DNA from: SVTX01 sp045659745
GTDB lineage: Bacteria; Bacillota; Clostridia; Oscillospirales; CAG-272
DNA: 35,314 bases
Assembly (NCBI GenBank): GCA_045659745.1
Contig: JAZRCL010000044.1
Location: 1 to 35,314 of the forward strand
Direction: 5' to 3'
The position numbers and the translations under genes are program-made. Below, in pieces: positions 25,196 to 31,209 of the stretch. The notes under the pieces are model-generated. The model had not been told where the DNA came from and made no database searches. It worked only from the letters and a program-made list of their open reading frames with translations. The number at the start of each line of letters is the position of its first letter. The first letter of the stretch is position 1.

Positions 25196-25636
25196 ATGCT
25201 CCGTGAAAAATCCTGTGGCGCGTTGGTACTGCGAAATCAGAAGCAGGAAGACGGCAGAAAAAACACGTACATACTTATGATACGTCATACAGGCGGCGGA
25301 CATCGCTCGTTCCCCAAGGGACACGTTGAGAAGGGCGAGACCGAGAAGATGACGGCAGAGCGCGAGGTCCGTGAGGAGACCTCGGTGAGAATACATATCA
25401 GTGAGAGCTTTCGCGAGTCTGTTAACTATAAACCCCGTCCCAACTCCACAAAAGAAGTTATTTATTTTCTGGCGTTCACAAAGCAGGCCGAGATCGAGGC
25501 TCGTGAGGGTGAGATAGCAGAGGTTGAATGGGTGCCGATAGAGGAAGCAAGAGAAGCGCTTACGCATGATAACGACAAGAGAGTGCTTGACGCGGCAATT
25601 GAATATCTCCGCGAGCGCAAGCTTGGCGGATTTTGA
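25196..25636 (+). CDS. Nudix hydrolase
   Basis: The 146-residue protein is a Nudix pyrophosphohydrolase that cleaves a nucleoside diphosphate linked to some other group. The Nudix box runs from G42 to V64: G42, E48 and R56-E57-V58-R59-E60-E61 fit Gx5Ex7REUxEE. The usual glycine near the end of the box is serine (S63). The overall look (CGALVLR, RSFPKGHVEKGET) resembles dinucleoside tetraphosphate (Ap4A) hydrolases and MutT-like enzymes; the substrate is not determined. I start at the ATG at 25196, preceded by GAAAGGA at 25178; an upstream ATG at 25127 would run through the hairpin. It follows infB where rbfA would be expected. A terminator follows. Confidence 0.88.
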   Translation: MLREKSCGALVLRNQKQEDGRKNTYILMIRHTGGGHRSFPKGHVEKGETEKMTAEREVREETSVRIHISESFRESVNYKPRPNSTKEVIYFLAFTKQAEIEAREGEIAEVEWVPIEEAREALTHDNDKRVLDAAIEYLRERKLGGF

Positions 25637-25681
25637 AAAGGAACAAGGATACCTGTAAAGGCGGTCTTTGTTCCTTTTTTT
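25636..25681 (+). terminator. Intrinsic terminator after the Nudix gene
   Basis: AAAAGGAACAA (25636-25646) pairs with TTGTTCCTTTT (25668-25678), with a run of Ts continuing to 25681 and a loop of about 21 bases. It separates the Nudix gene from the next operon. Confidence 0.75.
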
Positions 25682-25692
25682 GTGAAAACATA

Positions 25693-25721
25693 TTGACATT
25701 TTGCTTGCGATATGCTATCCT
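25693..25721 (+). promoter_or_regulatory. Promoter of the GntR-ABC operon
   Basis: A perfect TTGACA (25693-25698), 17-base spacer and TATCCT (25716-25721) predict transcription starting at about 25728, inside the palindrome at 25720-25743. Confidence 0.75.
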
Positions 25722-25743
25722 TGTATTAAGGAGATAATACAAG
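25720..25743. promoter_or_regulatory. Palindromic operator of the GntR regulator
   Basis: CTTGTATTA (25720-25728) and TAATACAAG (25735-25743) form a perfect 9-bp inverted repeat with a 6-base spacer, overlapping the end of the -10 box and the predicted transcription start. A dimeric repressor bound here would block initiation. YtrA-type GntR regulators typically autorepress their own operon, so this is the natural binding site for the protein encoded at 25760. Confidence 0.72.
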
Positions 25744-25759
25744 AAAGGAGAGATCATAC

Positions 25760-26122
25760 ATGGCGTGGATATTTAACCGACGCGAAGCGGTGTTTTTGCA
25801 GATAGCCGATCGCTTGCGAAATGAGATACTGAGCGGAAAGTATTTGCCCGATCAGCAGATACCCACCGTAAGACAGCTTGCTTACGAGGCGGCGGTGAAC
25901 CCAAACACTATGCAAAAGGCGCTTACAGTGCTTGAGGAGGAGGGGCTGCTCTGCTCCAGAGGCACGGTGGGGAGGTTTGTCACCTCAAACCAGACGGCTC
26001 TTGACGCGGCAAAAGAGAAGGCTCGCAAAAGAGCGGTCAGAAATCTGATATACGAGGCAAAGCAGCTTGGACTCTCCACTGAGGAGCTTATAAGTTATAT
26101 AAAGGAGGAGGAAGAATTATGA
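25760..26122 (+). CDS. GntR family transcriptional regulator, YtrA subfamily
   Basis: This 120-residue regulator consists of an N-terminal winged helix-turn-helix and a short two-helix dimerisation tail, the YtrA type that controls adjacent ABC transporters. The typical core PTVRQLAYEAAVNPNTMQKA lies at about 35-54, followed by LEEEGLLCSRGTVGRFV of the wing. The tail (about 75-120) is rich in K/R and E. AAAGGAG precedes the ATG by 9 bases. It overlaps the ATPase gene by 4 bases (ATGA at 26119-26122). The operator at 25720-25743 suggests autorepression, probably relieved by cell-envelope stress or a small molecule; no ligand is evident. Confidence 0.92.
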   Translation: MAWIFNRREAVFLQIADRLRNEILSGKYLPDQQIPTVRQLAYEAAVNPNTMQKALTVLEEEGLLCSRGTVGRFVTSNQTALDAAKEKARKRAVRNLIYEAKQLGLSTEELISYIKEEEEL

Positions 26123-26841
26123 ATACACCTGTTTTGATCTGTACGAACCTGTGCAAAAGCTATAAGGGTGGCAGGCACAAGGTTTTAGATAACTTCAATC
26201 TTACTCTGCCCGCAGGTAAGATAGTGGGACTTCTCGGCCCTAACGGATGCGGAAAGTCAACACTAATAAAGCTTGTCTGCGGAATACTCGTTCCCGATTC
26301 GGGAGAGATTTGCATCTGCGGCATACCTCAGAGCGAGGAGACCTGTGCCTTGGTTTCATATCTTCCCGAAAGAACCTATTTTGACGGCGGAATGAAGGTT
26401 TCGGAGCTGATAGAATATTTTTCGGAATTTTACGAGGATTTTGACAGCGAGCTTGCAAAGAAAATGCTTTCCGACCTTGGAATAAGCATAGATTCAAAAC
26501 TCCGCACGCTTTCAAAGGGAACAAAGGAAAAGGTGCAGCTTGTTATCGTGATGTCGCGCAGAGCAAGACTTTATCTGCTTGACGAGCCTATCGCGGGAGT
26601 TGACCCTGCGGCGAGAGACTATATTCTTCAAACGATAATCGGAAACTACAACCCCGAAGCGACGATTGTTATAACAACGCATCTTATATACGATATAGAG
26701 CCTGTGCTTGACGAATTTGCATTTATGAGCGTCGGCGGTGAGATAATTCTGTCGGGCAATGCGGACGAGGTGCGCGCAGAGCGCGGCAAGTCGCTTGACG
26801 ATTTATTCAGGGAGGTGTTCAGATGCTCCGTAAACTCTTAA
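26119..26841 (+). CDS. ABC transporter ATP-binding protein
   Basis: The 240-residue nucleotide-binding subunit works with the permease encoded next. Walker A GPNGCGKS is at 40-47, the Q-loop region reads YLPE (81-84) instead of a glutamine, the signature is LSKGT (131-135) rather than LSGGQ, and Walker B LYLLDE is at 151-156 with the catalytic glutamate at its end. The D-loop GVDP and H-loop TTH follow. These variations are common in YtrB-like exporters regulated by GntR proteins. The gene overlaps the regulator by 4 bases and the permease by 19. The substrate is unknown; peptide antibiotic or lipid II-related stress responses are usual for such operons but not demonstrated here. Confidence 0.94.
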   Translation: MNTPVLICTNLCKSYKGGRHKVLDNFNLTLPAGKIVGLLGPNGCGKSTLIKLVCGILVPDSGEICICGIPQSEETCALVSYLPERTYFDGGMKVSELIEYFSEFYEDFDSELAKKMLSDLGISIDSKLRTLSKGTKEKVQLVIVMSRRARLYLLDEPIAGVDPAARDYILQTIIGNYNPEATIVITTHLIYDIEPVLDEFAFMSVGGEIILSGNADEVRAERGKSLDDLFREVFRCSVNS

Positions 26842-27704
26842 AATATGATATAAAATCCATCTGGAGAGTCTGGTGGATAATGGCGATAGTCGTTGTTGCG
26901 GCAGAGATAATCGGCGCGCTTTGCGTGCGCGGATTTGCGCAAATATTCTATCGTGCTTCGGATGAGCTGTCCGACATGGAAGCACTTATGCTGACAATTA
27001 CAAGTGTGTTCTCGTATTGTGGGATATTAATGAGTATTTTTGTGGTGTTTGCATCCTTTATTGTGACAGAGATACTGATATTCATTCGCTATTACAAAAA
27101 CTTCTTCTCCGACGAGGGCTATTTGACCTTTACCTTACCCGTAAACCGCAGAACGCACCTTCTCTCAAAGACCATCAACGCGATGTTTTGGGCGGCGGCA
27201 CAGATAGGATTGATGATACTTGGACTGTTTATCTTTCTTCTTATCGCGCCCACACCCGAGAAGGGACTTATCACGCTTGAAGGATATCGGGCGTTCGGGC
27301 GTATTATGGGAGATATATGGGAGGCTGTTGGCGGCTGGACTATTGCTTACATCGCAGGATTTATATTTGCAATGCTTTGTGTCGCGTTCCTTCAGACGTC
27401 GCTTGTTTTTCTCAGCATCACGGTAGGCTCGGTAATTGCAAGAAGACGAAAGATGCTTGTGGGAATAGGTCTTTATATGGGCTCGAACACAATATTTTTA
27501 ACTGTTGCCGAATGGTTGTTCCTGTTTAATATATCCTTTTTGTCCATTGGATTTACGCGTCTTTTGGAAAATTCGACCTTGTGGCAGGGCTGCGCTGTAT
27601 TATTCCTTATAATGCTTATAGTTTGCGCTATAATTGTGACGTTTGCTATGACGTTCTGGAGCATCACGATGAACTGCATACGCCGAAGACTCAATCTTGC
27701 GTAA
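26823..27704 (+). CDS. ABC-2-like transporter permease
   Basis: The 293-residue protein has about six hydrophobic segments (roughly 15-37, 55-82, 111-138, 165-192, 199-230 and 250-282) with the layout of ABC-2-type permeases. The cytoplasmic stretch YYKNFFSDEGYLTFTLPVNRRTHLLSKTI (about 91-119) resembles the coupling region of exporters of this type. GGGAGGTG lies 7 bases before the ATG, inside the end of the ATPase gene, so the two are translationally coupled. It presumably forms a dimeric membrane pore with two ATPase subunits. Transport direction and substrate are not determined. Confidence 0.88.
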   Translation: MLRKLLKYDIKSIWRVWWIMAIVVVAAEIIGALCVRGFAQIFYRASDELSDMEALMLTITSVFSYCGILMSIFVVFASFIVTEILIFIRYYKNFFSDEGYLTFTLPVNRRTHLLSKTINAMFWAAAQIGLMILGLFIFLLIAPTPEKGLITLEGYRAFGRIMGDIWEAVGGWTIAYIAGFIFAMLCVAFLQTSLVFLSITVGSVIARRRKMLVGIGLYMGSNTIFLTVAEWLFLFNISFLSIGFTRLLENSTLWQGCAVLFLIMLIVCAIIVTFAMTFWSITMNCIRRRLNLA

Positions 27705-27716
27705 GGGGGTGTTTTT

Positions 27717-28733
27717 ATGAAAAATATTTTTGCAAAAAATAAATTTATGAAAAAACTGCTTTGCGTTATTATGTTTTCCGTGATTATTGCGTCAAGTTTT
27801 ACGGTGTTTGCGTCTGCGGCGGCATTTGGGACAACAGCGACACACGAAGCCCCGATAGAATGGACTCTTTCGGAGGATGGGGAAAAATTGACCGCAAGCA
27901 CGGGTACGGTATATTACAGATATGAAATGGATATTGATGCCGAGCTTAATCCATGGAACGTATATTATTTTGCAAATTCAGTAAAATTAGGAAGCGGAAA
28001 TAATTACAGCGGAACGGCGTCCGTGCGCTCGTATGCCAGAGACGGCGAGATAGTTTGGATCACAAGTGCTATGGGAACTGACGTATACGTTACCGAGGTA
28101 GGCGAGCAGATGCTCAAGGGTTTTGCAGACGGAACGGAAAGAATATACAATATTGCGCGTGAAAGCAATCTTTACTACTCAAAAATAGACGCCACGTTTG
28201 CGGAGGAGCTCAGGGAGGCATACATACGCGGCGAGCAAATATATACCTTTGACGTACGCGAACTAAGATATGTGGAGAGATATTACGTGCAATTTGGAGA
28301 TTCCCGAGACGTATTCTGGTGTGATGAGGGATATATCTTTGATATAGAGGGCGAATATTATTACGTGCATTTTGACTCGCTTGACAATACGCATTTTGAC
28401 GCGGACGGATATTTTTCCTTCCGCTCGGGAGAGGTCGAGCTTATGAAGCTCGACGAGGAAATGAGTGAGGTGGTTGGAGCGTCGATCTTGAGACTCAGAA
28501 GCAGAGAGACAATAACTAATTTCGAGACCGACGACAACAATTCGGAAATGCCTATGATATTCTTCTGGATGCCGTATGTGTTTATTGGATTCATTCTTCC
28601 TTTGCCGTTTTTGGCTTTAGGACTTATATTTGCAAACGTCAGAAAGAAGAGCAAGTATTGGTATGCGGTGGTTATATCCGCGGGTGTATGGATGCTGCTC
28701 GCAGCAATACTGATGGTTATATTGATTTTATAA
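27717..28733 (+). CDS. Secreted/anchored membrane protein of the GntR-ABC operon, unknown
   Basis: I do not recognise this 338-residue protein. It begins with a signal peptide (about 11-36, cleavage likely after ASA). An extracytoplasmic region of about 240 residues follows, rich in tyrosine, aspartate and glutamate and with repeated strand-like stretches (YYVQFGDSRDVFW, EGEYYYVHFDS). Two membrane helices at about 283-303 and 314-338, with a basic KKSK turn, anchor the C-terminus. GGGGGTG precedes the start; a second ATG at 27747 is possible. It begins 12 bases after the permease and is followed by the operon's terminator, so it is the fourth component of the transporter system and might sense or bind its substrate outside the membrane. 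Confidence 0.82.
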   Translation: MKNIFAKNKFMKKLLCVIMFSVIIASSFTVFASAAAFGTTATHEAPIEWTLSEDGEKLTASTGTVYYRYEMDIDAELNPWNVYYFANSVKLGSGNNYSGTASVRSYARDGEIVWITSAMGTDVYVTEVGEQMLKGFADGTERIYNIARESNLYYSKIDATFAEELREAYIRGEQIYTFDVRELRYVERYYVQFGDSRDVFWCDEGYIFDIEGEYYYVHFDSLDNTHFDADGYFSFRSGEVELMKLDEEMSEVVGASILRLRSRETITNFETDDNNSEMPMIFFWMPYVFIGFILPLPFLALGLIFANVRKKSKYWYAVVISAGVWMLLAAILMVILIL

Positions 28734-28740
28734 ATTAACA

Positions 28741-28778
28741 CTCGGCGCGCAATTCTGTTGCGCGCCGAGCTTTTAATT
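28741..28778 (+). terminator. Terminator of the GntR-ABC operon
   Basis: CTCGGCGCGCAA (28741-28752) pairs perfectly with TTGCGCGCCGAG (28758-28769) around TTCTG, followed by CTTTTAATTT. It is a strong GC-rich hairpin with a short T-run, 8 bases after the stop codon. Confidence 0.9.
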
Positions 28779-28801
28779 TGTATTGACAAACCGATACAAA
28801 T
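28776..28801. promoter_or_regulatory. Inverted repeat spanning the -35 box of the HAD gene
   Basis: ATTTGTAT (28776-28783) and ATACAAAT (28794-28801) form an 8-bp inverted repeat with a 10-base spacer that contains most of the TTGACA -35 box. It may be an operator, but short AT-rich palindromes arise easily by chance. Confidence 0.35.
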
Positions 28802-28811
28802 AGGTTAAAAT
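28783..28811 (+). promoter_or_regulatory. Promoter of the HAD phosphatase-rsmF operon
   Basis: A perfect TTGACA (28783-28788), 17-base spacer and TAAAAT (28806-28811) lie about 30 bases before the start chosen for the phosphatase. Confidence 0.8.
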
Positions 28812-28840
28812 TATGATAATACGTCAAAAGGATGATTTTA

Positions 28841-29494
28841 ATGAAAACTGCGATTATTTTTGACCTTGACGGCACCATACTTGACACTCTTGAGGACTTG
28901 TATCTGTCCGTCAATTTTGCTATGAGAGAATTCGGATTTCCCGAAAGGACAATAGACGAGGTGCGCTCGTTTGTAGGCAACGGTATGCCAAAGCTTATAG
29001 AGCGCTCGCTGCCGAGCGGAGTTTCCCGCGAGGTCTTTGACTCGGCGCTGGAATGCTTCAAAAAATATTATAACGGGCATAGCACAGACCACACCTGCCC
29101 GTATGAGAATATACCCGAAGCACTTCACGAGCTTAAAGACCGCGGCTATGTTCTCGGTGTGCTGACTAACAAGGCGCATACTGCGACAATTCCTTTGTGC
29201 GAAAAATATTTTTCGGGGATTTTTGATATCGTGCTCGGACAGTCAGAGAGCTTTCCCGTCAAGCCCGATCCCACGGCTTTGTTCTTTGTGAAAGGTGAGC
29301 TTTGCGCGGACAAAATGATATACGTCGGCGACTCCGAGGTGGATATACAGACCGCGAAGAATGCTGAAATTCCTTGCGTCAGCGTAAGCTGGGGCTTTAA
29401 GACTCGAGAATTTCTCTTGTCGCACGGAGCGGAACTTGTCGCGGGCACAGCTTCTGGGATGCTTGACTGCATATATAAAATAAGCGAGAATTGA
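28841..29494 (+). CDS. HAD-superfamily hydrolase, phosphoglycolate phosphatase-like
   Basis: This 217-residue haloacid-dehalogenase phosphatase most resembles the Gph/PpaX group that removes phosphate from phosphoglycolate, pyrophosphate or small sugar phosphates. Motif I DLDGT gives nucleophile D8 and D10, motif II is T109, K141 is motif III, and motif IV GDSEVD supplies D164 and D168. An alpha-helical cap (about 15-85) lies between motifs I and II, as in type C1 caps. I choose the ATG at 28841 because AAAGGA ends 9 bases upstream; the ATG at 28832 overlaps that ribosome binding site. The substrate cannot be inferred from sequence. rsmF follows within a few bases. Confidence 0.92.
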   Translation: MKTAIIFDLDGTILDTLEDLYLSVNFAMREFGFPERTIDEVRSFVGNGMPKLIERSLPSGVSREVFDSALECFKKYYNGHSTDHTCPYENIPEALHELKDRGYVLGVLTNKAHTATIPLCEKYFSGIFDIVLGQSESFPVKPDPTALFFVKGELCADKMIYVGDSEVDIQTAKNAEIPCVSVSWGFKTREFLLSHGAELVAGTASGMLDCIYKISEN

Positions 29495-29502
29495 GAGGGC
29501 TT

Positions 29503-30915
29503 ATGCTTCCGATAGAATTTAAGGAAAGAATGAAAAATATACTCGGCGACGAGGCGCAAGCTTTTTTCAACGAGCTTGAATGCGGTGAGCCCGCGCGCTC
29601 GTTCAGAGTCAATACAATAAAAATCTCGGTCGAGGATTTTGAGAAAATAAACACCCTTGACGCGCAGAAAATACCCCACGTTCCCGACGGATATTACACA
29701 AACGAGGAAAAGCCGGGCAACACCGCGGCGCACCATTCGGGTATGATATATATGCAGGACCCGGGGGCGATGTCGTCTGTGTGCGCGGTGGATATAGAAA
29801 AAGGGTGGAAAATTCTCGACACCTGCGCCGCGCCGGGCGGGAAGTCCTCGCAGCTTGCATCTTTTGCGGGCGATGACGGGCTTGTGGTGTCGAATGAGTA
29901 CGTCTCAAAGCGCGCCACGATTTTGCAAGGCAACCTTGAAAGAATGGGCTGCCGCTCGTCCGTGGTGTTGAATTTTGATGCGCGAGAGCTTTGCAACACG
30001 TATTTTGAATATTTTGACCTCGTGGTGTGCGACGCGCCCTGCTCGGGCGAGGGAATGTTCCGTAAGAATGACCTCGCAATATCCGAGTGGAGTATTGAAA
30101 ATGTCAGAATGTGCGCCGAAAGACAGAAAAGCATAATTGACAGTATCGAAAAATGTGTTGCGGTGGGCGGACTTCTGCTTTATTCCACCTGCACGTATTC
30201 GCTTGAGGAAAACGAAATGCTCGTGGACACGTTTCTGTGCGAGCATAAGAATTTTGAGCTTGTTCCCGTCAAGGAAAATATACGAAATATTACCGCCGAC
30301 GGAATAAATTTCGATGGCGCGCAGACAGACCTTTCGCACTGCCGCAGATTTTACCCCCACGTGTGCAGAGGGGAGGGGCAGTTTATCGCTCTTATGAGAA
30401 AGCTCTCTCCGTCCCAGCCGCCAAAGGCGGTTGCTAACTCTGCAAAGAACAATAAAAAACAGCCCATAAAGCCTAATCGCGAGGGCGCAGAGGAGAGAGA
30501 TGCGTTGAAGGTTGGGGGTGAATTTCTCAAAGCTCACCTGATAAAAATGCCGAATAAGCAACTGACCTATAAGAGCGGTATGGTTCGCCTTTGCCCCGAC
30601 TGTCCGATTCCCGAATATAATGTGCTTATGAGGGGCGTTTGCGTGGGCGAGGTGGCAAAGGGCAGACTTGTGCCGCATCATCAGCTTTTCTCGGCATACG
30701 GCTGCGACTTTAAGAACAAAATTGAGCTTACCTCGACAGACACGCGCGTCGCGGAATATATAAAAGGTATGGAAATAGATATTTCCGACCTGCCTGACGT
30801 ATCCGACGGCTATGCCGCGCTTATGGTTGACGGATGCGCCCTCGGCGGAGTTAAGGTCAGCGGCGGCAGAGCCAAAAACCACTACCCCAAGGGACTTAGG
30901 AGCAATAATCTGTAA
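29503..30915 (+). CDS. rsmF: RsmF/NOL1-NOP2-sun family rRNA (cytosine-C5) methyltransferase
   Basis: The enzyme transfers a methyl group from S-adenosylmethionine to C5 of a cytosine in rRNA (usually 16S in bacteria; the exact base varies). SAM-binding CAAPGGKS is at 108-115. The motif IV cysteine C180 lies in DAPCSGEGMFR (177-187) and the catalytic motif VI cysteine is C230 in STCTYSLEENE. The C-terminal part (about 340-470) is a PUA-like extension typical of the RsmF group. Length 470 residues fits. The start is ATG at 29503 with GAGAGGG close upstream; a TTG at 29491 overlapping the phosphatase stop would add four residues. It is the last gene before the strong terminator at 31021. Confidence 0.93.
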   Translation: MLPIEFKERMKNILGDEAQAFFNELECGEPARSFRVNTIKISVEDFEKINTLDAQKIPHVPDGYYTNEEKPGNTAAHHSGMIYMQDPGAMSSVCAVDIEKGWKILDTCAAPGGKSSQLASFAGDDGLVVSNEYVSKRATILQGNLERMGCRSSVVLNFDARELCNTYFEYFDLVVCDAPCSGEGMFRKNDLAISEWSIENVRMCAERQKSIIDSIEKCVAVGGLLLYSTCTYSLEENEMLVDTFLCEHKNFELVPVKENIRNITADGINFDGAQTDLSHCRRFYPHVCRGEGQFIALMRKLSPSQPPKAVANSAKNNKKQPIKPNREGAEERDALKVGGEFLKAHLIKMPNKQLTYKSGMVRLCPDCPIPEYNVLMRGVCVGEVAKGRLVPHHQLFSAYGCDFKNKIELTSTDTRVAEYIKGMEIDISDLPDVSDGYAALMVDGCALGGVKVSGGRAKNHYPKGLRSNNL

Positions 30916-30950
30916 ATTAACAGCTAATTCACAAAATTTAAGTAAAAATA

Positions 30951-30959
30951 TGGTAAAAT
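30951..30959 (+). promoter_or_regulatory. Possible extended -10 promoter downstream of rsmF
   Basis: TGGTAAAAT matches an extended -10 element (TGnTAtAAT) but no good -35 box stands upstream. If active, it would start a roughly 95-base transcript ending at the 31021 terminator, or a leader for the downstream micro-ORF. Weak evidence. Confidence 0.25.
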
Positions 30960-31020
30960 AAATTATAAGCAATATCGCCCGACAACAGCAGTTGCCGAGT
31001 TTATTGACAAAAGGTAATTT

Positions 31021-31060
31021 ACGCATAGGTTGGCGGGGCTGCCATACCTATGCGTTTTTT
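31021..31060 (+). terminator. Strong terminator between rsmF and the metallopeptidase locus
   Basis: ACGCATAGGT (31021-31030) pairs perfectly with 31046-31055, and inner TGGC (31031-31034) pairs with GCCA (31041-31044). Six T follow from 31055. It lies 105 bases after rsmF and 36 bases before the micro-ORF, so it ends the rsmF transcript, or could act as an attenuator in a leader starting near 30966. Confidence 0.9.
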
Positions 31061-31090
31061 GTATTTTTTAGATTTCAAAGGAGGGATGTT

Positions 31091-31159
31091 ATGATCAACG
31101 CAAACCAAAAAACAACACACAGAAGCACCCCTCTGATCTTTTGGAGTGTTAGCATATAG
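31091..31159 (+). CDS. Micro-ORF, possible leader peptide
   Basis: A 22-residue frame begins with ATG at 31091, 5 bases after a near-ideal AAAGGAGGG ribosome binding site (31077-31085), and ends with TAG at 31159. The product is basic and polar at its front (MINANQKTTHRSTP) with a hydrophobic end (LIFWSVSI). No family is recognised. The stop codon falls inside the left arm of the hairpin at 31149-31174, so a translating ribosome would open that hairpin. It could be a regulatory leader peptide, a tiny secreted or membrane peptide, or the 5' remnant of a lost gene. The strong ribosome binding site is the main argument that it is translated. Confidence 0.45.
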   Translation: MINANQKTTHRSTPLIFWSVSI

Positions 31160-31174
31160 CTTGCTATATGCTAA
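31149..31174. promoter_or_regulatory. Inverted repeat upstream of the metallopeptidase gene
   Basis: TTAGCATATAGC (31149-31160) and its perfect complement (31163-31174) are separated by only TT. As RNA it forms a tight hairpin; as DNA it is a near-continuous 26-base palindrome. Its centre (TTGCTA, 31161-31166) stands 17 bases before TATAAT at 31184-31189, so it may be an operator over the -35 region of the metallopeptidase promoter. Confidence 0.5.
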
Positions 31175-31189
31175 TTGAAGCAATATAAT
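31161..31189 (+). promoter_or_regulatory. Candidate promoter of the metallopeptidase gene
   Basis: TTGCTA (31161-31166), a 17-base spacer and a perfect TATAAT (31184-31189). The predicted start near 31196 leaves a leader of only about 14 bases with GAAAGG at its 5' end, which is short but workable. Alternatively the gene is read from further upstream through the micro-ORF. Confidence 0.4.
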
Positions 31190-31209
31190 ACTCTGAAAGG
31201 AATTTTTAT

